This document shows, piece after piece, positions 25,175-33,566 of a stretch of 64,000 bases of DNA. A model generated the notes under the pieces. It saw only the letters and a list, made by a program, of their open reading frames with translations. It was not told the origin of the DNA and did no database searches. Location: contig JANQNG010000038.1 of NCBI GenBank assembly GCA_028279685.1, forward strand, positions 1 through 64,000. The letters run 5' to 3'. The stretch's first letter is position 1. Each line of letters starts with the position of its first letter. Position numbers and translations under genes: made by a program. Source of the DNA: Candidatus Nanoarchaeia archaeon (lineage in GTDB: Archaea; Nanobdellota; Nanobdellia; Woesearchaeales; SKIA01).

Positions 25175-25316
25175 CTTTTCTTTGTGTTTTTTATCGTAGG
25201 CAATATGCCTAATCGGAAATCAACTTTCCAAAAGCTACGCCACAATCATTATCACACTACACGTATATTAAATATACATAATCCATTAAAACATATCAAT
25301 ACAAGAGGAGAATACC

Positions 25317-26306
25317 ATGGCAAAAGAGATCGTAACCATAAAAAACTTGACAAAAACATACAAGACGCATGAGCGTAAAGCTGGACTGATGAATGCAATT
25401 AAATCTCTCTTTAATAGAAAGGTAGTTTTGAAGCACGCATTGAAAGATGTAAGTTTTACCATAAAAGAAGGTGAAGTTGTGGGCTTAATAGGTCCTAATG
25501 GTGCTGGAAAATCAACAACGATTAAAGCATTATCTGGTGTGTTGCATCCAACTTCAGGAGTGGTTAGGGTTCTTGGTTATGTGCCTTGGAAACACAGAGT
25601 GAAGTATGTGAAGCATATTGGAGTGGTATTTGGGCAAAAACAACAGCTCTGGTGGGACTTGCCGGCGATTGATACGTTTGACCTTAACAGAGATATGTAT
25701 GAAGTTCCTGAGAAGATATTTAGGCCTCGATTGAAGCGTATTATGAAGATGCTTGATATTGAGGAAGTTGCTAAAACTCCTGTGAGAGACATGAGTCTAG
25801 GAGAACGTATGAAGTGTAAATTAGCTGCTGCGCTCTTGCATAAGCCAAAATTGGTTTTCCTTGATGAGCCAAGCATCGGATTAGATGTAATTGCAAAAGA
25901 TATCATGAGAGACTTCATTATTGATGCGAACAAGAAAGACAAAACATCATTTATTGTGACAACGCATGATATGCAGGACATCGAGCATTTGTGTGAACGC
26001 GTTATTATCATTAATCATGGTGTTGTTGTTTGGGATGGTCCTTTGAAGGAAATCAAGAAGAAATATCTCAAGAATAAGATAATTGATGTTAAATGCGAAT
26101 CACCAATAGGAAAATTCAGGCATAAGGGATGCAAAATTGTATCGAACGATAAGTATGAGTTACGAATAGAAGTGGATACGATGAAAACAAAGATCAAAGA
26201 AGTCGTGAGTCATATTATGAAAAACTACGAGTTTGCAGATCTTGTTATCAATGATCCTCCTATTGAAGAGGTTATTCAAAAAATATATCGAGAGAAAAAG
26301 AAATGA
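25317..26306 (+). CDS. ABC-2 exporter ATP-binding protein
   Basis: The ATPase has all its motifs: Walker A GPNGAGKST, Q-loop VVFGQKQQLWWDL, signature SLGERMKCKLAAALL, Walker B KLVFLDEPSIGLD and the switch His in VTTHDMQDIEH. The C-terminal 90 residues are the extension typical of ABC-2 exporters. It powers export by the two permeases that follow; the ATGA overlap with the first shows translational coupling. The start is preceded by AGAGGAGAATACC. The substrate is unknown; relatives export lipids, glycans or drugs. Confidence 0.92.
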   Translation: MAKEIVTIKNLTKTYKTHERKAGLMNAIKSLFNRKVVLKHALKDVSFTIKEGEVVGLIGPNGAGKSTTIKALSGVLHPTSGVVRVLGYVPWKHRVKYVKHIGVVFGQKQQLWWDLPAIDTFDLNRDMYEVPEKIFRPRLKRIMKMLDIEEVAKTPVRDMSLGERMKCKLAAALLHKPKLVFLDEPSIGLDVIAKDIMRDFIIDANKKDKTSFIVTTHDMQDIEHLCERVIIINHGVVVWDGPLKEIKKKYLKNKIIDVKCESPIGKFRHKGCKIVSNDKYELRIEVDTMKTKIKEVVSHIMKNYEFADLVINDPPIEEVIQKIYREKKK

Positions 26307-27124
26307 AGACAGCGTTGAAAATAAGGAGCCAGATGCTCGCAGGATGGAAGGTTGCACTAGCTTACAAATTTGATTTCCTGGTGCAGCTTATTACTAATCC
26401 TATCAGTGTTATTGTATATTATTTCCTTTGGAAGGCAATATATGCATACACAGGATTAGATGTGATTAGTGGCTACACGTTTCAACAGCTTATCGATTAT
26501 TTCGTATTCAGTCTTATTGTTGGTATGATTGTGTACAGTGACATTGATAATTGGATGGAACACAACGTGGTGCATGGAAATGTGATTCAGTTTTTCCTGA
26601 AGCCTATATCATATTTAGCAGAGAAAATATGGTTTGAGGTAGGATTGAAGTTCCTTGATATTGTAATAGTTGCATTGCCGTTGATCATGATAGCTATAAC
26701 GGTTTTCGGAACAAAGCTTGCCACAAGTTTACCTATGACCTTGTTATCATTCCTAATGTTAATCTTAGCAGTGATTATAGGATTTATGATGACTTATTTG
26801 ACGGGATTAATAGCGTTTTGGCTTATAAGAATCCATGGATTGCGAAGAATGAAAAGGGCATTTTTGTTATTTCTCTCAGGAGGAATAATTCCTTTGACCT
26901 TTTTTCCATCATGGTATCAACAGCTATCGCATTTCCTTCCATTTGAGTATATGCGATTCGTGCCTATTAATGCATACATGGGAAGGTATTCAATAACAGC
27001 AACAGGATTTGACAATGTCTTTATTGTGTTAGGTATGCAAATACTTTGGGTTGTTGTATTGTATTTGATTGCAAAGTTTGTTGAAATGCAGGCATTCAAG
27101 AAGTTTTCAGGAGCAGGAGCGTGA
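26303..27124 (+). CDS. ABC-2 type permease subunit 1
   Basis: The protein has 273 residues with six membrane helices (PISVIVYYFLWKAIYAY, LIVGMIVYSDI, LDIVIVALPLIMIAI, LLSFLMLILAVIIGFMM, LLFLSGGIIPLTFF and IVLGMQILWVVVLYLI). The pattern FLLFLSGGIIPLTFFPSW is typical of ABC-2 permeases of the COG4587 type. It starts in the last codon of the ATPase gene (ATGA overlap). It forms half of the membrane pore with the second permease. Confidence 0.88.
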   Translation: MKTALKIRSQMLAGWKVALAYKFDFLVQLITNPISVIVYYFLWKAIYAYTGLDVISGYTFQQLIDYFVFSLIVGMIVYSDIDNWMEHNVVHGNVIQFFLKPISYLAEKIWFEVGLKFLDIVIVALPLIMIAITVFGTKLATSLPMTLLSFLMLILAVIIGFMMTYLTGLIAFWLIRIHGLRRMKRAFLLFLSGGIIPLTFFPSWYQQLSHFLPFEYMRFVPINAYMGRYSITATGFDNVFIVLGMQILWVVVLYLIAKFVEMQAFKKFSGAGA

Positions 27125-27144
27125 TAATAAATAAAAGTGCAAAT

Positions 27145-27284
27145 AGCATCAGTATTATTTGGTTAGCATCGGTTCGCTTTTTGATCATGAATATGAGGGG
27201 TCTACTTCCCCGTAGGGGGCAACCCCCAGTAACGACCTCGATGCTACGCTAGATAAAAGCTCACAATACTGATGCTAACCAAAT
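27145..27284 (+). promoter_or_regulatory. Alternative-pairing hairpin region between permease genes
   Basis: AGCATC occurs twice (27145-27150, 27165-27170) and its complement GATGCT twice (27240-27245, 27271-27276), so mutually exclusive stems can form. The strongest are ATTTGGTTAGCATC/GATGCTAACCAAAT (14 bp, 27157-27170 with 27271-27284) and TAGCATCG/CGATGCTA (27164-27171 with 27239-27246). Two GC-rich hairpins lie inside (27197-27211 and 27215-27227). The last stem ends one base before the ribosome site GAGGAG of the second permease. It is a plausible RNA switch or intra-operon processing site. Confidence 0.6.
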
Positions 27285-27297
27285 AGAGGAGAATAAA

Positions 27298-28089
27298 ATG
27301 GGAAAGAATTTCAAATTATGGATGAATTCATTGGCGCTTGAATTAGCTAGTGATATGGCCTATAAATTGAACTTTTTCCTGAAAGTGTTTGCGTTGTTTA
27401 TCAACAATTTACTTGGGCCTATCGCAACAGTGTTCATTTATCAGCATAGCGCAGGAATTCCTGGTTGGTCTTTCCCAGAGTTCATCCTCTTCACAGGAAC
27501 ATTTACGTTAGTCAACGGTATAACTCATTTTTTATTCATTATGATGCCTGTGAGGGTGATTGAAGCAGTTCGTGATGGGAGCTTTGACAAATTCCTTGTG
27601 CAACCGTTCAATACTATATTAAATATGACGCTAAGAGGATGGGATCTTGATGGTCTTGGAGAAATTTTGGCAGGATTAGTGTTAGTTGGCTACGGCATTT
27701 TCACAGTAGGATTAGCAGAATTCACGTTACTTAATGTGGTGTTGTATATTATCTTAATACTATTTGGTGTATTGTTTCAATACTGCATACTGCTTATCAT
27801 TGCATCATGCTCTTTCCTTTTCGTGAGAAGCTATGCATTGTTTGAATTATTATTTGGTATGGAGAAGTTCGCAAGATATCCTATTGATGTATTCAATATG
27901 GCATTAAGAATAGTGTTGACCTTCATCTTTCCAGTAGCGATAGCTTCGCACTATCCTGCAAAAACATTATTAAGAGGAATATCTGGATTAGAATTCATAT
28001 ACATAGCATTGCCAGTTATAGGATTCTTTATCATCAGTCTAGGATTTTGGATATGGGCGATGAAGAAGTATAGAAGCGCTGGTGGCTGA
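27298..28089 (+). CDS. ABC-2 type permease subunit 2
   Basis: The protein has 263 residues with six membrane helices and the ABC-2 layout of the COG3694 type, the usual partner of COG4587 permeases. Recognisable parts are SFPEFILFTGTFTLVNGI, FDKFLVQPFNTILNM and VFIFPVAIASHYPAKTLL-like segments near the C-terminus (FIFPVAIASHYPAKTL). It begins behind GAGGAGAATAAA, separated from permease 1 by a structured 173-bp spacer, unusual in so compact an operon. Together the three genes make one exporter. Confidence 0.88.
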   Translation: MGKNFKLWMNSLALELASDMAYKLNFFLKVFALFINNLLGPIATVFIYQHSAGIPGWSFPEFILFTGTFTLVNGITHFLFIMMPVRVIEAVRDGSFDKFLVQPFNTILNMTLRGWDLDGLGEILAGLVLVGYGIFTVGLAEFTLLNVVLYIILILFGVLFQYCILLIIASCSFLFVRSYALFELLFGMEKFARYPIDVFNMALRIVLTFIFPVAIASHYPAKTLLRGISGLEFIYIALPVIGFFIISLGFWIWAMKKYRSAGG

Positions 28090-28176
28090 GATAAATAGCA
28101 CATAATTAATATCCACTCACAAGTAGTTAGATTTATATAGAATGAGCTCATTCTGGCTTTATTGAGGGAGGTCAGA

Positions 28177-28890
28177 ATGGCAAAATTAAAGCAAGAAAGG
28201 TATCTGATGCATCTGAGAGATGAACTTAGGAAAAAAGGATATACAACCAAGGTTGGTTATGAGGATAGAATCGGTGGAGATCGCGTGCTTCTTACTGCAA
28301 ATAAAGATAAGGACTATTTCAAATTAAGGCTCGAAAAAGGCATCAAAACAATAGCAGGAGATTACAAGATTTCTATATTCACTAATAATACTAGCATGCT
28401 TTCATATATTAGAATACTGAATAATTATTGCAGAAAAAAAACTTCTTTTTTGAAATTGAAGAAGAAAAAATTCCATAACAAAATCAATCAGGGGATAGAT
28501 GAAATAGTGGGAGATGCTGCAAAATATCAGATTGAGCAAGATAAGCAAGATAAGAGAGAAAGAAGGAAAGAGACTGCAGCTGCTGTTGGAGAGGAAGCAG
28601 TGTATGTTGGTATGGACGTTGGTGAGATGGCATTTTGGTATGGTCTTGAGATGAACATGTATGGTATGGCTCCTGCTGTTGAAAGTGCTGCTATTATAGG
28701 AGAAGGTACTGGAGCAATCGGAGAAGGTATTGGACTTGCTGCGGATGCAGGTCTTGATGGATTAGGAAGTGATCTTGAAGATATAGTCGGTGCAGGAGGA
28801 GGAAGTTTCCTCGGAGACTGTGGTGTGTTCGATTCAATTGGAGATGCGTTTAGTAGTTGTGATATCGGAGGATGTGATTTCTCTGGTTGA
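28177..28890 (+). CDS. Unknown protein with Gly-rich, Cys-containing tail
   Basis: The N-terminal 85 residues are basic alpha/beta (KQERYLMHLRDELRKKGYTT, GGDRVLLTANKDKDYFKL). A charged helical middle follows, then about 100 residues rich in Gly, Ala, Met and Asp ending in GDCGVFDSIGDAFSS and CDIGGCDFSG. No family is recognised; the tail may be a flexible or metal-binding segment. ATG 28177 follows GGGAGGTC, so it is preferred over the ATG at 28162. The TGA overlaps the start of the next gene, indicating an operon. Confidence 0.65.
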   Translation: MAKLKQERYLMHLRDELRKKGYTTKVGYEDRIGGDRVLLTANKDKDYFKLRLEKGIKTIAGDYKISIFTNNTSMLSYIRILNNYCRKKTSFLKLKKKKFHNKINQGIDEIVGDAAKYQIEQDKQDKRERRKETAAAVGEEAVYVGMDVGEMAFWYGLEMNMYGMAPAVESAAIIGEGTGAIGEGIGLAADAGLDGLGSDLEDIVGAGGGSFLGDCGVFDSIGDAFSSCDIGGCDFSG

Positions 28891-29555
28891 AAATGCGAGC
28901 GGATAAAATACTTCTTTCGTTAATTTCTTTTTACAAGAAAAATCTTTCCAGTAAATATATTTTCAAAAATATGAAATGCACATTTGAACATGAGACGTGT
29001 TCTAGTTATGGAGAAAGAGTTATTCAAGAGCATGGTGTGTTGCAAGGAATTAAATTAATTCGAAAAAGACAGAAACGATGCGAAGCATATAAGTTATTTG
29101 CGTTTGATGAAAATACTATTGGCTGGGAGAAAGGATTCAAGCATATTATGGACAAGGGCACTGAGGATGATATTAGCAATCTTGTTGAGCAATTGCACGC
29201 AGATGATGAAAAGAAAGAAGCAATTGGTCACATTCTCAATGGTGCACAAATAGTTCACAAGTATGTGTATAACGAACCATCAACTATTCTTGAGAGCTAT
29301 ATAGAAAAAGAAAAAGTACAAGATATAAAACCACAGATAAGAAACGCAAATGGATATACTAACGTTCTTAAGAAAAAATTGTTGAGTTCTTTCGTAATTG
29401 CTGGAGGTATTGAATTGTTAACAATAGGGGATACTATACATGATCATTTTGTGCATGTTGCGGCTTCATTGTACGTAGCAAGTGCCTGGTTTCAGTATCT
29501 AAAAAAGAAGAGGTTTTTTGATTATTTTGCGTCTATAGGGATTCTGAAAGCATAA
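28887..29555 (+). CDS. Unknown protein with C-terminal hydrophobic helices
   Basis: It starts at TTG 28887 (or ATG 28893), overlapping the upstream stop, so it is co-translated with the Gly-rich-tail protein. The body is helical and charged with four scattered Cys (KCTFEHETCSS). The C-terminal region has two hydrophobic segments (LLSSFVIAGGIELLTIGD and HVAASLYVASAWFQYL) that may be membrane helices. No family is recognised. The shared operon suggests the two proteins work together. Confidence 0.6.
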   Translation: MKMRADKILLSLISFYKKNLSSKYIFKNMKCTFEHETCSSYGERVIQEHGVLQGIKLIRKRQKRCEAYKLFAFDENTIGWEKGFKHIMDKGTEDDISNLVEQLHADDEKKEAIGHILNGAQIVHKYVYNEPSTILESYIEKEKVQDIKPQIRNANGYTNVLKKKLLSSFVIAGGIELLTIGDTIHDHFVHVAASLYVASAWFQYLKKKRFFDYFASIGILKA

Positions 29556-29604
29556 TTTGCCATTTGACAATATTTAAATAAAAGATATGCTTTCCTGTTT
29601 GTAG

Positions 29605-29718
29605 ATGAGAATATCGTATTCTAGAAAAACATCGGACGAGGAAACATACGAGCCTGATGCGGAGATAGAAGAAGTAATAGACAAACTTGATGAAGCTAAG
29701 CCCAGATTTCTAAGATAG
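29605..29718 (+). CDS. Small acidic protein, 37 aa
   Basis: The ORF begins MRISYSRKTSDEETYEPDAE and ends AKPRFLR. TATTTAAATA at 29571-29580 is centred about 28 bp before the ATG, which is the leaderless spacing used by other genes here and supports expression. The protein is acidic, soluble and not recognised. Confidence 0.5.
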   Translation: MRISYSRKTSDEETYEPDAEIEEVIDKLDEAKPRFLR

Positions 29719-29752
29719 GAAAACTTAAATATTCCATTGTGTCTATACGAAC

Positions 29753-30343
29753 ATGCTTGGTAAAAAAGAGGTGATTTTGCTCATATTGGTACTGCTAGCC
29801 TGTGTGAGCCTTTTCTTCACAGGTGAATCAACAAGAAAACCAATGGAGATTAATGCATCGAATCAACTTGAGGTATCTCCTCCAAGAGCGGCGAATGGAT
29901 CGATTTTCTTTCAAATATTCTTCTATAATGCAGGAAACACAGGAAGATTCAGTCCAGATATCTTTTGTGAAGAAAATAAATTCTACATATCTACGGATTC
30001 GAGATCTATTGGGCAGAATAGATCGGATGATTTCCTAGTAGAGGTTAATGTGAATGAATTGGAGGATGAATGTACTATAGCAATGCTTGATCAAGATCAA
30101 ATCACTGTTGTTTCAAAACGTTTCAATTTCGACTACAGAAAAAATAATGAAAAAAGGGATCTTCTGGTAAATCTTTTAGTGAGCACATGTCTCCTGTTCT
30201 GCTGCCTTATTTATTGCTGGTATTACATTATGTCTGGAAGATATCTTACGCTGAAATGGAAAGTTCTTTTTGGAATGGTTCTTGTGATGATGGTGGTTTC
30301 CTTGATTCTCATCATACTTTCTCAATTTCTCATTCTTAGCTAA
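29753..30343 (+). CDS. Membrane protein with external beta domain, 196 aa
   Basis: One N-terminal helix (VILLILVLLACVSLFFT) is followed by about 100 residues of polar, beta-rich sequence (VSPPRAANGSIFFQIFFYNA) that would lie outside the cell. Two closely spaced C-terminal helices follow (LLVNLLVSTCLLFCCLIY and VLFGMVLVMMVVSLILIIL). No family is recognised; the beta segment has the look of an Ig-like/CARDB domain. CTTAAATATT at about 29724-29733 is centred about 25 bp before the ATG, so the mRNA is leaderless. Confidence 0.65.
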   Translation: MLGKKEVILLILVLLACVSLFFTGESTRKPMEINASNQLEVSPPRAANGSIFFQIFFYNAGNTGRFSPDIFCEENKFYISTDSRSIGQNRSDDFLVEVNVNELEDECTIAMLDQDQITVVSKRFNFDYRKNNEKRDLLVNLLVSTCLLFCCLIYCWYYIMSGRYLTLKWKVLFGMVLVMMVVSLILIILSQFLILS

Positions 30344-30373
30344 ACATTTAAATGAGTTATTTGTTCTCTATGT

Positions 30374-31150
30374 ATGTATTATCTCAGACTCTCTCAGGAA
30401 AATATAGCATTTTCTCGTTTTGAAGCAGAATCTGTCTTTGGAAAGAAAGGAACCCTTGATGGTCATATGCTAAGAATCAATAGTGATGTGCTCATTGATC
30501 ATCTCGCATACACAAAAAAGATTTTTATTAGGGATAAGAATAGCAGAAGAACTATTATGTTTAAAGGAAAAGAGGTGCCTGTGAAAAAAGCATGGATCAA
30601 TGAAGATAAGTTTATTTATCGAAGACCAGATAGACGTCCAGCATTCCATCCTACATCCATTCTGCCAAAATTAGCTAAGGGCATGGTCAACATAGGTTCT
30701 GCTGGTAAGAACATAGTCTGCGATCCTTTTTGCGGTACGGGAGGAATACTCATCGAAGCATGTTTACTAGGGAAAAAAGCTGTTGGGTTTGATATAGAGA
30801 GTTTCATGTGCTATAGAGCAATAACAAATTTAAGACACCATAAGCTGAAAAATTATTCTGTTAAGAAAGCAGATGCTACGACATTAAAAAAAAGGTTTCC
30901 TTGCTTTGTTTGTGATCCGCCCTATGGGAAGAATACAAAGAATGTTGATAGAGATCAACTATATCATGATTTTTTAAAGAATGCTTTGAAGTTGACGAAG
31001 AAGATGGTAATTATTTTTCCTAGCTGGTCTGACTACAAGAAGATTATCAGAAAGGTTGCTTACCGAGGAAAACAATGGAAGATAAAAGGTTGTTTTGAAT
31101 TCTATATCCATAGAAATCTCTCTAGAATGGTTACTGTATTAGAGCTCTAA
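30374..31150 (+). CDS. Trm11/TrmG10-like tRNA guanine-N2 methyltransferase
   Basis: The C-terminal 170 residues are a SAM-dependent methyltransferase: VCDPFCGTGGILIEACLLG (SAM loop), VGFDIESFM and the N-methylating motif FVCDPPYGKNT. The upstream segment RRPDRRPAFHPTSILPKLAKGMVN is the linker typical of archaeal TrmG10/Trm11, which modify G10 in tRNA. At 258 residues it is shorter than usual, and only a reduced N-terminal region replaces the THUMP/NFLD part, so RNA recognition may differ. TTTAAATG upstream (near 30347) gives a leaderless start. Confidence 0.82.
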   Translation: MYYLRLSQENIAFSRFEAESVFGKKGTLDGHMLRINSDVLIDHLAYTKKIFIRDKNSRRTIMFKGKEVPVKKAWINEDKFIYRRPDRRPAFHPTSILPKLAKGMVNIGSAGKNIVCDPFCGTGGILIEACLLGKKAVGFDIESFMCYRAITNLRHHKLKNYSVKKADATTLKKRFPCFVCDPPYGKNTKNVDRDQLYHDFLKNALKLTKKMVIIFPSWSDYKKIIRKVAYRGKQWKIKGCFEFYIHRNLSRMVTVLEL

Positions 31151-32739
31151 GATTCAAGCATCCTTCGTAATGTTTCTAATGAGAAAGCAAGAATACCAGG
31201 ATCATGTAGTCGTTCATCTTTTGTTTTAATGAGTTCAATAACTTTTTTCAAATCATTCTTATGTTCTATTTTGTAGAACTTTGACACCTCGTCAAGCAAT
31301 CTTTCTGTTGTGTCTTGGAAATCTTCCACGTAATGAGTTTTGTAGAGTATAAGAAGCTTCTTCCTCACAAGTCCAAGCCATCGTTCAAGCAATGCTAGCT
31401 GGGTAGCTGAGAGTTCATCTACTTCCTCTTCTACATTTTGAGGAACAATATCTTCATTCATACCATCAACAATTTCTGCTATTCGTGTATCTGAGAGATC
31501 GTCCACAGGATCTTCTTCTCTAAGAATTTCATCAAGAATAGAATCTGCTGTCGATTCTTGTTCAATAGGCTGCGTTTGTTCATGGTGAACATGATCAATT
31601 TCGAAAGCTAATGATTCAGGCTCTTTCTCTAGAAGATCATCGGCAGGTTCTTCAGGGAAAATATTCATTGCTTTTTCTGTGTCATGATCTGGTTGTTCTG
31701 ACTCTATTTCATCTAAGATTGCGAGATCTTGATCAAGATCAAATTTTTCTTTCTGTTCTTCAACATCAGAGGAAGCAGTGCTCAGTTTATTAGCGTCCTT
31801 GAATTCTGCATCAGTTTCTTTTGCTCCCAGAACAGAGAAAATATAGTGGCTTTCCTGTTTTGTAAGAATAATAGATTGGCATTCTGCTGCAAGGATCTTC
31901 TCTATTTTCTTACAGAGTCTAGCAATATCGATAGCTTCTTTGTCGTTGAAAACTCTCTCATGACCGATATTTCTGATGAATTCTTTCATGATACGATCCG
32001 TCTTATCTCTGCGAATCTTGTATTCTTGATGTTTTCTTTTCTCTGATTCTACTTCTAACATATTTTTGTTGATAAGATATTCGTCAGCGTGTGCAGTGTC
32101 ATCGATCATTTTTCCTATACCAAGAAGGGAAGAGAGTGTTATGGTGTTGCTCTCAGGTATTGTTGATGCAACAGTCGATTGGTCCGCATCCATCATATAT
32201 TGAACAATTACACCTATGGGTTGCTGATGATGATATGATTTTTCTTGGCGAAAGATAAGTTGTTCTGGAGTGTAAAATCTTGCCCAAAGATATTTGATAG
32301 CTTCAATAAGTTTCTCTATTCCTTGGATATTCACGATTTGATCATATAATGATTTTTGAGAATATTGTGTAGATAGTTTCAATATCACGAAAGGTTCTCT
32401 GTCGCGCAGAGAGAAACCTCCATTTACAGTAAGAGTCTCATAGGCTGCTTCAAGGTGTTCTTTCATTGTTTCGCTGATAACTCCTCCTACAATAAGATGC
32501 TCTATCTCTTCTGCTGCGCCTTTGACATCTTCTTCTATGTCGAAATTGATGCGTTGTAGAATGCTTCCAATTTTATCATTGAGAAGATTTTCTTCGAGAA
32601 ATAAGTTGAAAGCTTCTGCAGTGAGCACGAAGCCATCCACAACAGGAAGCCCTTTCTGTTTCAGCAAAGCTAGCTGAGAAGCCTGTAATCCTACTTGCTG
32701 CTGCTGATTTTCCTGGATTTTCTCAAAACGAAGGATCAT
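31147..32739 (-). CDS. PEP-synthase N-domain-like protein with acidic middle
   Basis: Residues 1-300 follow the N-terminal domain of PEP synthase/PPDK: LKQKGLPVVDGFVLTAEAFN matches the start of the ATP-grasp region. The nucleotide loop VRSS is replaced by VILKLSTQYSQKSL, so catalysis is doubtful. A strongly acidic low-complexity stretch (about 320-430) and a helical C-terminal domain of about 90 residues follow. Together with the protein at 13428 this is the second reduced PEP-synthase relative in the window. The ATG at 32739 is preferred because TTTAAATAG at about 32761-32769 lies about 26 bp upstream. Role unknown. Confidence 0.6.
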   Translation of the reverse strand: MILRFEKIQENQQQQVGLQASQLALLKQKGLPVVDGFVLTAEAFNLFLEENLLNDKIGSILQRINFDIEEDVKGAAEEIEHLIVGGVISETMKEHLEAAYETLTVNGGFSLRDREPFVILKLSTQYSQKSLYDQIVNIQGIEKLIEAIKYLWARFYTPEQLIFRQEKSYHHQQPIGVIVQYMMDADQSTVASTIPESNTITLSSLLGIGKMIDDTAHADEYLINKNMLEVESEKRKHQEYKIRRDKTDRIMKEFIRNIGHERVFNDKEAIDIARLCKKIEKILAAECQSIILTKQESHYIFSVLGAKETDAEFKDANKLSTASSDVEEQKEKFDLDQDLAILDEIESEQPDHDTEKAMNIFPEEPADDLLEKEPESLAFEIDHVHHEQTQPIEQESTADSILDEILREEDPVDDLSDTRIAEIVDGMNEDIVPQNVEEEVDELSATQLALLERWLGLVRKKLLILYKTHYVEDFQDTTERLLDEVSKFYKIEHKNDLKKVIELIKTKDERLHDPGILAFSLETLRRMLES

Positions 32740-32899
32740 AGGTGGACAAAGCATACAATCTATTTAAACTTGTTCATTGCTTAGAGAGTAATTATTAATT
32801 AATATAGTTCTATATGGAAAAAAATAAAATATAATAATTTTCTATATAGCATATATTTAGATTAGTTAATTATTTAAATATATGGGATTTTCTTATGGT

Positions 32900-33166
32900 A
32901 TGGGTATTATGACAATCAGCGTGGATGATGAAGTTGAGAGGAAGTTCAGAGCTTTTGTGAAAGAGAAGTATGGCACTGGGAAAGGCGTACTTGGAAGAGC
33001 AATTGCAGAATCAATAGAGAAAACCAGGAAAGAAAATGAACAAGAAGAGATAAAAGAAAGGCTTCGTGCAATATTGAAGAAGGGATTAAGAATTTCTACT
33101 AAAGGAATGAAGCTTCGCAGAGAGGATATGTATGCAGACAGAGTTGAAAAACACATGCCTCGTTGA
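32900..33166 (+). CDS. VapB-type antitoxin
   Basis: A small charged protein with an N-terminal MTISVDDEVERKFRAFV strand-helix typical of ribbon-type antitoxin DNA-binding domains, followed by a Lys/Glu-rich helix that would wrap the toxin. It is directly upstream of and overlaps a PIN-domain toxin gene. In-frame ATGs occur at 32882, 32900 and 32909; the TATA box TATTTAAATA (32872-32881) favours 32900. Expected to neutralise the PIN nuclease and repress the operon. Confidence 0.75.
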   Translation: MGIMTISVDDEVERKFRAFVKEKYGTGKGVLGRAIAESIEKTRKENEQEEIKERLRAILKKGLRISTKGMKLRREDMYADRVEKHMPR

Positions 33167-33566
33167 CACCAATATTTTTGTTTATGCTCTTGTCAAAGAG
33201 GAAGGAAGAAAACATGGAATAGCGTCAGAGATTGTCGAAATGTATTATTCTCAGAAATCATTTGTCACTTTGCAGATTCTTGGAGAGGTATTTAATGTAA
33301 TAATCTCAAAATATAAAGATAAGGAAATATTGGATATTTGTAAAGAAATGATAGAACAAATTATGCTTATTGATGATGTGAATAAACTTCATTATACGGG
33401 AAAGACAATAATGTCTGCAACAGAATTTTCAATAAAATATAGAAAACCATTCTGGGATTGCTTGATTGCAGCAACAATGATAGAGAACAACATCAAAGTA
33501 ATCTATACGGAGAATGTTTCTGATTACGAAGGTATTCCTGGAATAAAAGCAGTGAACCCTTTTTAA
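33132..33566 (+). CDS. vapC: VapC-type PIN-domain ribonuclease toxin
   Basis: This 144-residue PIN protein has its acidic residues in place: D in CLVDTNIFVYAL, E in LGEVFNVI, D in FWDCLIAA and the C-terminal YTENVSDYEG. PIN toxins cleave tRNA or other RNA when the antitoxin is lost. The gene overlaps the antitoxin by 35 bp in another frame, an arrangement that couples their translation. The last 4 bp overlap the convergent Lrp-like regulator. The start could also be TTG 33144. Confidence 0.88.
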   Translation: MQTELKNTCLVDTNIFVYALVKEEGRKHGIASEIVEMYYSQKSFVTLQILGEVFNVIISKYKDKEILDICKEMIEQIMLIDDVNKLHYTGKTIMSATEFSIKYRKPFWDCLIAATMIENNIKVIYTENVSDYEGIPGIKAVNPF

